Source: JBEICQ01 sp040383885 (lineage in GTDB: Bacteria > Bacteroidota > Bacteroidia > UBA4408). Taken from it: 39,809 nucleotides of DNA. Below, piece by piece: positions 9,047 to 18,175 of this stretch. The position numbers and the translations under genes are program-made. A model generated the notes under the pieces. It saw only the letters and a list, made by a program, of their open reading frames with translations, was not told the DNA's origin and ran no database searches. The stretch is taken from contig JBEICQ010000008.1 of assembly GCA_040383885.1 (NCBI GenBank), positions 1-39,809 on the forward strand, read 5' to 3'. Positions within the stretch are counted from its first letter, which is position 1, and each line of letters opens with the position of its first letter.

Positions 9047-10102
9047 TTATCGTTCTCGTTTTTGTTGGGTTATTTTTAAGGGGTTAGAGGTGATTTCCCT
9101 GTTTTGCTTTCGGTTTTTAAAAGCATCAACAGCAAGGTAGACTGCTTTACGGAAAGATTCCTCGCTGGCTTTATTCTGCCCCGCAATGTCATAAGCCACA
9201 CCATGATCCGGGGAGGTTCTGACATAAGGTAGTCCGGCCGTGAAATTTACCCCGTTAGAAAATGACAATGTTTTAAAAGGAATCAATGCCTGGTCATGGT
9301 ACATGGCTACAATTAAATCATATTTTGAAAACGCGCCACTTCCAAAAAATCCATCGGAAGGAAAAGGACCAAAAACCAGATGCCCCTGTTCCTTAAGACG
9401 GTCTATGGAAGGCCTGATGATTGTCTGTTCTTCTTTTCCCAATAATCCATCATCCCCTGCGTGTGGATTTAAACCTAAAACAGCAACTCTGGGTTTGCGA
9501 ATAGAAAAATCCTGTTGAAGGGAATGAATGGCAAGGATTGTTTTTTCGGTAATCTGATCAACACTTATTTTGCCGCTCACTTCCGATAAGGCAATATGGC
9601 CGGTTACAGGAACAATGCGCATGGAGTCAGAAACCATCATCATTACAGGGTTTGATTGCCCGAATTTCTCTCCAAGATATTCGGTATGCCCACGGAAAGT
9701 TCCTGTCTCTTGTTTTATATTGTGCTTGTTAACAGGAGCCGTCACCAATACATCAATGTTTCCCTCAATAAGCGCCTGGATACCTGCATCCAAAGAACGA
9801 ATTGCATAAGCACCTCCCAAAGCATTATCTGCACCGGGCTCAATATTTATTTCTTCTTCCCAGGCAACATAAAGCGAGGGTTGCTTATAATTGATGCTGT
9901 CCCAGCCCTTGATGAAATTGAAACTAAAATCCTGAATATTGAGTTGCTTTCTGTAATAAGAGGCCAGCTTCGGAGACCCAAATACAATCGGTGAGCAGGT
10001 CTGCAGTATTCTTGCATCTGAGAGCGCCTTGATGATTACCTCCATTCCGATACCATTGATATCTCCGACACTGATGCCAACTTTCACAAGGCTGTTTTCC
10101 AT
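9047..10102 (-). CDS. pdxA: 4-hydroxythreonine-4-phosphate dehydrogenase
   Basis: PdxA oxidises 4-phosphohydroxy-L-threonine in the DXP-dependent pyridoxal phosphate pathway; the product is condensed by PdxJ, which is not in this window. I chose the ATG at 10102 (351 residues): the protein then starts MENSLVKVGISVGDINGIG, with the family's GD..GIG motif near residue 13. The longer frame upstream only overlaps the preceding gene's end. Metal-binding histidines are visible at about H169 (TGHIALS), H214 (GLNPHAGDDG) and H269 (AMYHDQALIPFK). A substrate-site HTEYLGE lies at about 139. The active-site tail (LPYVRTSPDHGVAYDIAG) is intact. The gene starts 5 bp after the stop of a T9SS-type surface protein gene and ends flush with the ispG start, so the three are probably co-transcribed. 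Confidence 0.96.
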   Translation of the reverse strand: MENSLVKVGISVGDINGIGMEVIIKALSDARILQTCSPIVFGSPKLASYYRKQLNIQDFSFNFIKGWDSINYKQPSLYVAWEEEINIEPGADNALGGAYAIRSLDAGIQALIEGNIDVLVTAPVNKHNIKQETGTFRGHTEYLGEKFGQSNPVMMMVSDSMRIVPVTGHIALSEVSGKISVDQITEKTILAIHSLQQDFSIRKPRVAVLGLNPHAGDDGLLGKEEQTIIRPSIDRLKEQGHLVFGPFPSDGFFGSGAFSKYDLIVAMYHDQALIPFKTLSFSNGVNFTAGLPYVRTSPDHGVAYDIAGQNKASEESFRKAVYLAVDAFKNRKQNREITSNPLKITQQKRER

Positions 10103-10107
10103 AGGTT

Positions 10108-13038
10108 TTATTTTGCGTAATTCATTTTTAGTACACGATGATGTGTGCCTTCCTGCTGCTGCAGAATACATGGTCCGGAAAATCCCTCAGGCAAAGGGAT
10201 GTTTACCATACCGTTCCGGCCGTAGGTTTTTCTTGAAAGCAGCCTGCCACTGAAATCGTAAACACTTGCAAAGCCGGCCTGATGGGAATGGAAAAAAATG
10301 CCTTCCGAATTTATTCCCACAGCAAATTGATTTTCTAAACCCGTTAGAAAATAGCTGAATGGATCACTCTGACTTGAACATCCAAGCATATTACTAATCA
10401 CGGCTACGAACTGACCATTAAATGCAGGAATAAAAATGCTTCCGGTATCCAGCAAAACAGAACTTCCAAACTCATACCAGGAAACCATGCCTTCATTTGA
10501 AGAAACACTGAATATGTCCCCGGTCTGTACCACAAATGGCGGAAGGGGGTTGTTGGCTGTAATAACCAGCAAAGTATCAGATTGACTCCGACATCCATCT
10601 GTATTAGTCTGGGTTATCCAGTAAGAGCCACTGTCAGTAATCCACAGACTATCGGCAATTGTATTTGTATTCCATTGATTGCCTCCGGATAAGTTGCTGT
10701 ACACCCAAATTCCATTTCCTCCACAAAGAATAATTTCCCCGTTTTCTGAAAGAATCGGTAAGGGTGCAGATTCCAGGGAATCAATAAACAATGTTTCTGT
10801 TGGCGTCACACAATTGTTACTATCGCTAAAAAACGCCTGATAAGAACCTGCAGAAAAAATCATGGTCTGGTTGCCAACAGTTCCATTGGGCCAGGAAACA
10901 CTTACAGGCGGATTCGTAAAGAGCAATGCAGTATCTCCATTACACAGCGCATTTTTAGAAGCCAAAAGTTCAGGAGGTGTGGCTGGGATTGTACCCTGTA
11001 ATAAAACTGAAATAATTTTCGTGCATCCCCCTGCATCAATGGTTTTAAGAACATATTCTCCCGGCAATAAATCATTAAAGCTTAGTAAGTCATTAGACAA
11101 TGGCGTACTGAGGTTGTATTGATAAGGTGGGACACCACCTGTGCTGCCTTGAACAATGATTTTTCCATTGGCTCCACAATTGGCAGGAATCATATCAAAT
11201 AGCGTAGTATCCGGTCCGCTTGCAGAAGGAACGGTTGCATCTAGTTGATAAGTGCAACTATTAGCATCAGATACCAGTAGTTGAAAAATCCCCGGTGACA
11301 AACCACTGAAATTGACTGCACTTCCGGGTGTTGAACCGTTTATACTGTAGTAATAAGTAGCTGTTCCTCCCAACACTCCTGTTACCTGGATGCTTCCGGT
11401 GTTTATGGTACATCCACTTGGAGTTACTTGTGTTTGTATGGCGGAAGGACCATTGATGATATTCACCACCCGGGGGCTTGATTGAGAAGTACAGCCGTTT
11501 ACATCTGTTACTCTTACACGGTAATTTCCGCTGACGATCGGTGTGTAGCTTGTATTCACAGCATTGGAAAGAGGCTGGCCATTCAACAGCCATTGGTTCC
11601 CTGAACCTGCATTAGAGCTGAGTAGGGGAGCCTGGTTACTACAGGCGGTTAGAGAGCCGGAAACAGTTATTGTAGGAGTAGGAGGCAGAGGATTGATGAC
11701 AACAGAAAGTACGTTTGAGGCACTTGAGCAACCGTTACTTCCTGTGGTAACAAAACTGTAATTTCCTGAGAGCAAAGCATTGTAATTGGTTTGTGTGGCA
11801 CCACTGATCGGATTGTTGTTACGGAACCAATTACCCTGAGGTCCAGATGACTGAATACCAACTGCTGTTCCCTGACAAGCGGCAATTCCATTGGCAGTAG
11901 TGATTGTTGCTGGTGCAGGAGCCGGAAGTATTTCAACTGAAAATGGATTGGAAATACTCGAACATCCATTTGTAGAGGATACCCTTACCTGGTAATTCCC
12001 GCCAGTGGTGGCACTGAAAAAACTTTGGGTATTTCCGGCCATTTCATTCCCATTTAGAAACCATTGATTTTGATTCACTGAACTGGATACCAGCACAACA
12101 CTGCTTCCCTCACACACTGTGGTATTGCCCAATGCTGATACAGTAGGTACAGGAGGACCGGGCAACTGCGAGATGAGGATTGTATTGGAACTACTTGCAC
12201 ATCCGTTCTCTGAAAACCAAACCTGATATGCCCCCGCTTGAGAAACAAAAAGGATGGAGTCATTTGATTCAGGTATAAGATTGCCATTCCTCGTCCAGTT
12301 GAGGTTCTCCGAAACATTTGACAAAAGTTGAACTTGAGCACCCGGGCAAATCGCGGTATTGCCGTTTGAATAGACAACGGGGGCTTGTGGTCTGGGATTA
12401 ACGATAATCTCAATAGTATCCGAAGTTACTATACAATTATCTCCATCATCGTAAACAATCCAGTAGGAACCCGTAGAATAAACTCTCAGACTGTCTTGAT
12501 GACTACCATTATTCCAGGTAATATTTTGGTCATAATTTGAAACAATCAGTAATGAGTCTCCTTCACAAATAGTAGTTGAACCGTAGGTTTGTACGGATGG
12601 AGCAACACAGGGATTGGTAGTAGAACAAGACAGGGATATACTCCAACCCCCTGCTACATCGTTATTATCGGAGATGAAACAAAAAGTAAGTGCGCCTTGC
12701 GTATTGTTTGAAGATCCTGACAACGGTAACTCTGATCCGGATAAACTTGCAAGCAATGGGGCGTTTGTATCTATGCCATCATAAATGAGTAGCAAATCGC
12801 CTTCTGCAACATCAAAAAAAGAAAACTGGTATTGTAGTGGCCCCCCTTGGACAGACATGTATGTGGTTGTGACAGATTCGTTGTTTCCATAAGGACCGTT
12901 TTCCCCGCCCGAGTCTGTGATGATGGTATCACATGTTTGCACAGGTAAAACCGAACTCGGTTGAGCAAGTGAAAACAGAGATAAAAGCATGAAAAATACC
13001 ATACACTTGGAAACCGAATGGTAATACGCTTTGTTCAT
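10108..13038 (-). CDS. Secreted CUB / Ig-like / SprB-like repeat protein with T9SS-type tail
   Basis: This 976-residue protein has a signal peptide (about 1-25, MVFFMLLSLFSLAQ). A CUB-like domain (about 35-140) shows the typical GPYGNNES, LLLIYDG and GALTFCFISDN motifs. Next come about five Ig/PKD-like repeats, each opening with a C.G..V.L.S pattern and closing with G.Y.V.....GC. Two units resembling SprB repeats follow (GSIQVTGVLGGT; GKIIVQGSTGGVPPYQY), then more Ig-like units. The last about 75 residues (GINSEGIFFHSHQAGFASVYDFSGRLLSR) look like a T9SS type A sorting domain. The product is expected on the cell surface or secreted; the ligand is unknown. It is the first gene of a tight cluster with pdxA and ispG. 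It shares architecture, but not obvious recent sequence identity, with the two repeat proteins at 1-6980. Confidence 0.88.
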   Translation of the reverse strand: MNKAYYHSVSKCMVFFMLLSLFSLAQPSSVLPVQTCDTIITDSGGENGPYGNNESVTTTYMSVQGGPLQYQFSFFDVAEGDLLLIYDGIDTNAPLLASLSGSELPLSGSSNNTQGALTFCFISDNNDVAGGWSISLSCSTTNPCVAPSVQTYGSTTICEGDSLLIVSNYDQNITWNNGSHQDSLRVYSTGSYWIVYDDGDNCIVTSDTIEIIVNPRPQAPVVYSNGNTAICPGAQVQLLSNVSENLNWTRNGNLIPESNDSILFVSQAGAYQVWFSENGCASSSNTILISQLPGPPVPTVSALGNTTVCEGSSVVLVSSSVNQNQWFLNGNEMAGNTQSFFSATTGGNYQVRVSSTNGCSSISNPFSVEILPAPAPATITTANGIAACQGTAVGIQSSGPQGNWFRNNNPISGATQTNYNALLSGNYSFVTTGSNGCSSASNVLSVVINPLPPTPTITVSGSLTACSNQAPLLSSNAGSGNQWLLNGQPLSNAVNTSYTPIVSGNYRVRVTDVNGCTSQSSPRVVNIINGPSAIQTQVTPSGCTINTGSIQVTGVLGGTATYYYSINGSTPGSAVNFSGLSPGIFQLLVSDANSCTYQLDATVPSASGPDTTLFDMIPANCGANGKIIVQGSTGGVPPYQYNLSTPLSNDLLSFNDLLPGEYVLKTIDAGGCTKIISVLLQGTIPATPPELLASKNALCNGDTALLFTNPPVSVSWPNGTVGNQTMIFSAGSYQAFFSDSNNCVTPTETLFIDSLESAPLPILSENGEIILCGGNGIWVYSNLSGGNQWNTNTIADSLWITDSGSYWITQTNTDGCRSQSDTLLVITANNPLPPFVVQTGDIFSVSSNEGMVSWYEFGSSVLLDTGSIFIPAFNGQFVAVISNMLGCSSQSDPFSYFLTGLENQFAVGINSEGIFFHSHQAGFASVYDFSGRLLSRKTYGRNGMVNIPLPEGFSGPCILQQQEGTHHRVLKMNYAK

Positions 13039-13087
13039 TTGGGGAGTTTCAAAAGAAGCGCAATATTAAGTGAATCAGCGGACTCAA

Positions 13088-13114
13088 CAAAAAAAGGCCG
13101 TTAAAAAACGGCCT
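13088..13114 (-). terminator. Rho-independent terminator of the lipoprotein gene
   Basis: A perfect 8-bp stem (13107-13114 with 13095-13102, AGGCCGTT/AACGGCCT on the plus strand) encloses a 4-base loop. On the minus strand it is followed by seven T residues. It lies 28 bp past the lipoprotein stop codon and separates that gene from the operon starting at 13038. Confidence 0.9.
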
Positions 13115-13141
13115 CAGCTTTCGAATATGTCAGGGAAACGA

Positions 13142-14008
13142 TTACCTCAGTGTAATGTTTCTTGTCAAGGTGCGTCCTCTCCTTCCGGTAACTTGCACGC
13201 TTGCCTGGTCATCACAACTTCCATCACCATAATCAAGTGTACGGCTCTTTCCGTTGGAGTTCTGGAACTCAATAACACCTTTGTCAATCCAACGACAGCT
13301 TAGTTTGCGATGAAGTGGAGTGGTAATATTGGCTGTATAGGTTACACCATTGGAATTGCTACCGTTTGCTGATCCGGTGATTTGATATTCATCATCCTGC
13401 CAGTTTCCACGGGTGCTGTAACCTGCCAGCATCTCTCTGGTTCGCTCAGAATTCCATGTGTGAAACTTCCCATCGGTGCGGGTAAGACGCATGTTGGCAG
13501 CTACAATTTTCCAGGTATAATTACCTGAAGCATTTGCACCCTGGTTGGTTACAGTTCGGGTTCCTTCAATCTTGTTGTCGTTTCGGTAAAAGTTATCGAA
13601 TGTAATTGTCTTCACGCCACCGGTAGCCCAAAAATCTCCGGAGAAAGTTGCAATGATTTTACCCCTGCGATTTTTTCCGTCTGCACAAAGACAATTGGTG
13701 CTGCCAAAATCTACAGTTACCCGGTAATTGTTCACTCCAAGTGTGTCGCGGGTGATGGTGGCGCATCCGCTCATGGCATCGAGCTGCTCGGATGCACCTT
13801 GTGTGCGGCCGAAAAGATTGTTGCCGTTGGCAGCGTTGTCAACAATGTTTGATGCTTCATCTCCAACAGCATTTGCCTCCTGGTTGTCGGATGCAGTTGT
13901 TTCTTCTGAGGTGGCTGTTTCCTCCACATTTTTGTTACATGAACTGGTCATTACGGCCAGACTTAAAAGCCCGAGGAGTGCAACTCCTGTTAATTTGGTT
14001 GTTTTCAT
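13142..14008 (-). CDS. Putative lipoprotein of unknown function
   Basis: This 288-residue protein begins with a lipoprotein signal peptide: basic start, hydrophobic LTGVALLGLLSLAVM and lipobox-like TSSC with Cys24 as the acylation site. A low-complexity acidic linker rich in Glu, Thr and Asn follows (about 28-65). The rest is predicted to be beta-rich and contains several cysteines (CATITRD, GSTNCLCADGKNRRGKIIATFSG). The RGKIIATFSG...GVKTITFDNFYRND pattern recalls hypothetical Bacteroidota lipoproteins, but I do not recognise a function. It ends with a strong terminator, has its own promoter-like site, and is divergent from the ppiD-like gene. Outer-membrane or periplasmic anchoring is inferred from the lipobox. 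Confidence 0.85.
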   Translation of the reverse strand: MKTTKLTGVALLGLLSLAVMTSSCNKNVEETATSEETTASDNQEANAVGDEASNIVDNAANGNNLFGRTQGASEQLDAMSGCATITRDTLGVNNYRVTVDFGSTNCLCADGKNRRGKIIATFSGDFWATGGVKTITFDNFYRNDNKIEGTRTVTNQGANASGNYTWKIVAANMRLTRTDGKFHTWNSERTREMLAGYSTRGNWQDDEYQITGSANGSNSNGVTYTANITTPLHRKLSCRWIDKGVIEFQNSNGKSRTLDYGDGSCDDQASVQVTGRRGRTLTRNITLR

Positions 14009-14063
14009 TTTGCTCGTTTTGTTGTTATGATACCCATACAGTGTTATCGTTTAATCCGTACGG

Positions 14064-14092
14064 CAAATTTATGTATTCTGCTTTAATAACAA
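14064..14092 (-). promoter_or_regulatory. Bacteroidota-type promoter for the lipoprotein gene
   Basis: On the minus strand, TTG (14092-14090) is followed after 18 bases by TAAATTTG (14071-14064). This matches the Bacteroidota -33 TTG / -7 TAnnTTTG pattern at the usual spacing. Predicted transcription starts near 14057, about 48 bases before the ATG. It is a pattern match only. Confidence 0.55.
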
Positions 14093-14176
14093 TTTGATTA
14101 TCAGATAAATAATTTTTAAGGCTCAAAATAACCGCATGGATTAGTATATTCGCAACCCTTTTATAACACAAGTCCT

Positions 14177-16273
14177 ATGTCGATTTTAGAAAAAATCAGA
14201 ACCAAATCAGGGTTGTTGGTAGGTATCATCGCCCTTGCATTGCTGGTATTTATTTTGGAGAGCGCCTTAGATTCAGGTAATCGCTTTTTCTCCGGACAAA
14301 AAACCATCGTAGGAGAAGTGATGGGGTCTGAGATTGGCATCGCAGAATTTGAGGAGAAGATCCAGAAGGCCATCGATAATGAAAAGCAAAGAAGCGGAAA
14401 AAATGCCGTGGATGAAAACCAAACTGAATATATCAGAAACCAGGTTTGGAATGAACTGTTAATGGGTAAAATCATGGACAAGCAATACCAGGAGTTGGGA
14501 TTGGCCGTGTCTAAAGAAGAGTTGTTTGATATGGTGCAGGGTAAAAATCCTCATCCATCCGTTAAACAGGCCTTTACCAATCCACAGACTGGAGTTTTTG
14601 ACCCCAACCAGGTTATTCAGTTCCTAAAAAACATGGACAAAGACGAGACCGGTGCTACAAAAGAGCGTTGGCTTAATTTTGAACAAGCACTGAAGCAAGA
14701 GCGCGTGATGGGTAAATTCAACACCCTCATCAAAAAAGGAATTTATATCACCAAAGCTGAAGCAGCCCGCCAGTATAAAGCCCAGAACCGTTCTCTCAAA
14801 CTTTATTATGTGGCTCAGAAATATTTTAGTGTTCCCGACTCTCTCTTTAAACCTACCGAGGACGAACTGAAGAAATACTACAACGAGAACAAACACAAAT
14901 ACAAGCAGGAGTTTCAAACAAGGAGTATTGAGTTTGTATCCTTTGACATTTTGCCTTCCTCTGAAGACAAAGCTGAAACGCTCGACGAAATAAGCAAGCT
15001 TGCTCCCGAGTTTGCAGCTGCCGCCAGCGATTCCGATTATGTGAATGCCAATTCCGATACCAAATTCTCAGGCAGCTACCAATCCAAATCTCAACTTACT
15101 CCATTTGTAGACACCCTCAACAGAGCCTCTATAGGAACTATGATTGGTCCCTACTTTGATGGCACAGCCTTCAAACTTGCAAAACTCACTGCAGTTCGAA
15201 TGGCCCCCGACTCTGTAAAAGCCAGACATATTCTGATTAAAACAGAAAATGGGAATGTTGGAGCGGCAAAAGCCAAAGCGGATAGCCTCAAAAAACTTAT
15301 TCAGGCCGGAGTAAAGTTTGAAGATCTCGCACGCACCCAATCTCAGGATCCTGGATCAGCTATCAAAGGTGGCGACCTTGGTTTTTTCAAAGAAGGGATG
15401 ATGGTAAAACCTTTCAACGATGCATGCTTCAATGGAAAAGTTGGTGATATGCCAATCGTGGAGTCTCAGTTTGGAGTACATCTTATTGAAATCACGGGTA
15501 AGGGAACCGATTCCAGAAAAATCCTGATTTCTTATCTAGACAGAATACTTGAACCCGGAACCAAAACATTTCAGCAGATTTATCAACAAGCAAGTGCCTT
15601 TGCCGGAAAAAACACCATGGCAGAAGCCTTCAATAAATCTGTTACCGATCAGAAACTAACCAAACAACAAGCACCAAACTTCAGAGATATCGACAGAAAC
15701 ATAGCCGGTCTCCAAAATGCCCGACAAGTTGTAAAATGGGCCTATGAGGCAAAAAAAGGAGAGGTTTCAAAAGTGTTTGAACTCGACAAAAAGTATATAG
15801 TAGCAGTACTTACAGAAATAAAGGATAAAGGAGTACTCGCTTTTGAAGATGTGCAGAAGCAAGTGGAGGCAGAAGTTATCAAGGAAAAAAAGGCAGAAAA
15901 ATTCCTCAAGGATATGGCTTCAAAATCAGCTAATGCCAGCAATATTGCTCAAGTATCTCCGATGCTCTCACTTCCTTTGGATTCAGCAGTATCTGTCAAT
16001 TTTATGTCACCATACATCTCCACCGGTCGTGAGCTCTCTATGATTGGAGCCATTGCTGATGCCAAAGTTGGGTATATCAAAAAACCCATCAAAGGTGACA
16101 ATGCTGTGTACCTTGTGGAGGTAAAAAATGTAACTGAACCCTCCCCCGTTAAAGACTACAAAACCAGCGTCGATCAGTTGGCAAATCAAATAAAATCAAG
16201 GGTCGATTACGAGGTTTTTGAATCTTTGAAGCAAAAGGCCGGTGTCGAAGATTTCAGGGCTAACTTTTATTAA
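14177..16273 (+). CDS. PpiD/SurA-like peptidylprolyl isomerase (periplasmic folding chaperone)
   Basis: This 698-residue protein has an N-in membrane anchor at about residues 12-29 (GLLVGIIALALLVFILES) after a short basic start, as in PpiD. The SurA-N-like chaperone segment covers about 30-240 (EIGIAEFEEKIQKAIDNEK; YIRNQVWNELLMGKIMD). A parvulin rotamase domain lies at about 345-440, with ARHILIKTE, FEDLARTQSQDPGSAIKGGDLGFF and QFGVHLIEITG. The C-terminal 250 residues are chaperone-like helices. It would assist folding of exported and outer-membrane proteins at the periplasmic face of the inner membrane. Many Bacteroidota parvulins are catalytically weak, and activity here is not proven by sequence. 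It is transcribed alone, divergent from the lipoprotein gene. Confidence 0.93.
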   Translation: MSILEKIRTKSGLLVGIIALALLVFILESALDSGNRFFSGQKTIVGEVMGSEIGIAEFEEKIQKAIDNEKQRSGKNAVDENQTEYIRNQVWNELLMGKIMDKQYQELGLAVSKEELFDMVQGKNPHPSVKQAFTNPQTGVFDPNQVIQFLKNMDKDETGATKERWLNFEQALKQERVMGKFNTLIKKGIYITKAEAARQYKAQNRSLKLYYVAQKYFSVPDSLFKPTEDELKKYYNENKHKYKQEFQTRSIEFVSFDILPSSEDKAETLDEISKLAPEFAAAASDSDYVNANSDTKFSGSYQSKSQLTPFVDTLNRASIGTMIGPYFDGTAFKLAKLTAVRMAPDSVKARHILIKTENGNVGAAKAKADSLKKLIQAGVKFEDLARTQSQDPGSAIKGGDLGFFKEGMMVKPFNDACFNGKVGDMPIVESQFGVHLIEITGKGTDSRKILISYLDRILEPGTKTFQQIYQQASAFAGKNTMAEAFNKSVTDQKLTKQQAPNFRDIDRNIAGLQNARQVVKWAYEAKKGEVSKVFELDKKYIVAVLTEIKDKGVLAFEDVQKQVEAEVIKEKKAEKFLKDMASKSANASNIAQVSPMLSLPLDSAVSVNFMSPYISTGRELSMIGAIADAKVGYIKKPIKGDNAVYLVEVKNVTEPSPVKDYKTSVDQLANQIKSRVDYEVFESLKQKAGVEDFRANFY

Positions 16274-16335
16274 TGCCTCACTAAATCCTGATTCGCTTCA
16301 CTGCTTTCTCGGCAGGGTCTTATTAACTCTTGCCT

Positions 16336-17259
16336 ATGACTGAAAATCTGCAGGGAACAGTCATCAAATCCACAGGGAAAGAATACAGAGTACAAACCTC
16401 TGCAAACGAAAAAATTACCTGCAGGCTAAAGGGCAGCCTTCGCCTCTTGAATATTAAACATACCAACCCGGTTTGTGTAGGCGATAAAGTAATTTTGAAA
16501 CGCTCAGGTGAACAATGGGTAATAGATACCATTCTGCCCCGCAGAAATTACATTATCAGAAAATCTATCAACCTTTCAAAGCAGACCCATATCCTTGCAA
16601 GCAATATTGACATGGCGTTTTTGGTTGTTACGCCATCTCATCCAAAAACTTCTACCGGATTTATTGATCGCTTTCTGGTTACCGCGGCAGCTTATCAAAT
16701 TGAGGTTGTACTGCTGTTTAATAAATGCGATAGATGGTCCCTTGAAGATAATACTGAGGTAGTTCAGCTTAGCGAATTATATACTTCTTTGGGGTATACC
16801 TGTATTCCTGTTTCAACCGTTACCGGAGAGGGTATGAGTAGGATGATCGGTTTATCCGGGAATAAAATATGTTTGTTCGCCGGTCACTCCGGCGCCGGAA
16901 AAAGCAGCATCATCAATGCGCTGATACCCGAATTACATTTAAAAACAGGTGATGTATCACATATTCATCACAAAGGAAAGCATACCACTACCTATGCAGA
17001 GATGTTTGAGGCAGAAAACCACGCCTATTTTATTGATACACCCGGTATTAAGGAACTCGGATTGGTGGACATGGACAAGGCTGAAATAGCCTCATATTTT
17101 CCCGAATTTTCATCTCTTGCAATAAACTGTGCTTTCTCTGATTGTCAACACATAAATGAACCTGGTTGTAGGGTGCTCGAAGCACTTTCTGTGGGAAAGC
17201 TGGACAAGGGCAGATACCACAATTACCTGAGCATGCGAAACGAGGACAGGAGAGATTAA
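16336..17259 (+). CDS. rsgA: Small ribosomal subunit biogenesis GTPase
   Basis: RsgA (YjeQ) is a circularly permuted GTPase that acts in late 30S maturation. The ATG at 16336 gives 307 residues; an in-frame TTG two codons upstream is less likely. An OB fold lies at about 1-70. The permuted G motifs are in the expected order: G4 NKCD at 129-132, G1 GHSGAGKSS at 183-191 and G3 DTPG at 234-237. The C-terminal zinc finger has ligands C265, C270, H272 and C278 (CAFSDCQHINEPGC). The stop overlaps the convergent HIT gene's stop by 4 bp. No terminator is visible between them. Confidence 0.97.
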   Translation: MTENLQGTVIKSTGKEYRVQTSANEKITCRLKGSLRLLNIKHTNPVCVGDKVILKRSGEQWVIDTILPRRNYIIRKSINLSKQTHILASNIDMAFLVVTPSHPKTSTGFIDRFLVTAAAYQIEVVLLFNKCDRWSLEDNTEVVQLSELYTSLGYTCIPVSTVTGEGMSRMIGLSGNKICLFAGHSGAGKSSIINALIPELHLKTGDVSHIHHKGKHTTTYAEMFEAENHAYFIDTPGIKELGLVDMDKAEIASYFPEFSSLAINCAFSDCQHINEPGCRVLEALSVGKLDKGRYHNYLSMRNEDRRD

Positions 17260-17654
17260 ACTTTTAAAAGGGAACAGATTTTTTCCTGCGCGTCTCTTAG
17301 CTCTTCTGCAGAAAGATGCAACTTAGGCATCTGGAAATTGATGTTGCCCACATGGTTTATTGGCAACAAGTGAACATGTGCATGTGGAACCTCTAAACCA
17401 ATGACTGCCATTCCTACTCGTTTACAAGGAAATGCCTGCTTAATAGCAACAGCTATGGGCTTAGAAAAGACCATGATTTGTGAGAGCAAGGGTTCATCAA
17501 GTGAAAAAAATTCATCAACCTCTTTTTTTGGTACCACAAGAACATGACCATGTACAAGAGGCATAATGTCGAGAAAGGCAAGAAAATTATCATCCTCACG
17601 GATTTTATAGCTGGGGATTTCCCCTGTAATAATGCGTGAGAAGATACTTGTCAT
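17256..17654 (-). CDS. HIT-family nucleotide hydrolase/transferase
   Basis: This 132-residue protein has the histidine-triad motif HAHVH at residues 91-95, with His93 as the expected nucleophile, and the N-terminal family features IFSRIITGEIPSYKI and FLDIMPLVHGHVLVVPK. HIT/HINT hydrolases cleave AMP-amines or diadenosine compounds; the exact substrate cannot be told. The ATG at 17654 overlaps the greA stop by one base (TGATG), so it is probably translationally coupled to greA. A TTG one codon upstream is the only alternative. It converges on rsgA. Confidence 0.95.
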   Translation of the reverse strand: MTSIFSRIITGEIPSYKIREDDNFLAFLDIMPLVHGHVLVVPKKEVDEFFSLDEPLLSQIMVFSKPIAVAIKQAFPCKRVGMAVIGLEVPHAHVHLLPINHVGNINFQMPKLHLSAEELRDAQEKICSLLKV

Positions 17655-18130
17655 CAACGACTGATTTCAAGGATTTCAAATTTCATCACTGCTCCGGAAG
17701 GCACAGATATTTCAGCAAGATCACCAACTTTTTTTCCGAGGAGACCCTTTCCTATGGGTGATTCTACAGAAATTTTGCCTTGTTTGATGTCTGCCTCATT
17801 TTGAGGCACAATCGTGTAAGTAAGATTAACTCCTGTATGAAGGTTTTTAAGAGCTACTTTAGATAAGATGAGAATTTTTCCATTGTCGAGTTTGCTTTCA
17901 TCAATGATTTTGGCATTTCTCACAATTTCCTGCATCTGAGAAATTCTGAGTTCCAAGAGCCCCTGCGCTTCTTTTGCTGCATCGTATTCAGCATTCTCAG
18001 ACAAATCTCCCTTGTCTCGGGCTTCAGCAATTTGTCCTGAAATACGGGGTCTTTCAACAGTCATTAACTGATGCAATTCGTCTTTTAGTTTTTTCAGACC
18101 CTCTTCTGTGAAATATTGGGTTTGTGCCAT
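17654..18130 (-). CDS. greA: Transcription elongation factor GreA
   Basis: GreA rescues backtracked RNA polymerase by stimulating transcript cleavage. I chose the ATG at 18130 because it gives the usual 158-residue length and start (MAQTQYFTEEGLKKLKDEL); the frame extends 8 codons further upstream without matching the family. The N-terminal antiparallel coiled coil covers about 5-75. Its tip carries the acidic pair D42 and E45 (ARDKGDLSENAEYDAAKEAQ). The C-terminal FKBP-like globular domain ends in SPIGKGLLGKKVGD. It forms a coupled pair with the HIT gene. Confidence 0.97.
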   Translation of the reverse strand: MAQTQYFTEEGLKKLKDELHQLMTVERPRISGQIAEARDKGDLSENAEYDAAKEAQGLLELRISQMQEIVRNAKIIDESKLDNGKILILSKVALKNLHTGVNLTYTIVPQNEADIKQGKISVESPIGKGLLGKKVGDLAEISVPSGAVMKFEILEISR

Positions 18131-18150
18131 GGTGTTATGCAAAAATAAAA

Positions 18151-18175
18151 TCATCCCGGCATTTTACCGGGATGA
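18151..18175 (-). terminator. Rho-independent terminator of the receptor-cargo-barrel operon
   Basis: A perfect 9-bp stem (18167-18175 with 18151-18159, TCATCCCGG/CCGGGATGA) with a 7-base loop is followed on the minus strand by TTTTATTTTTG. It begins 22 bp after the stop codon of the PorV/PorQ-family gene and lies upstream of greA. Confidence 0.85.
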
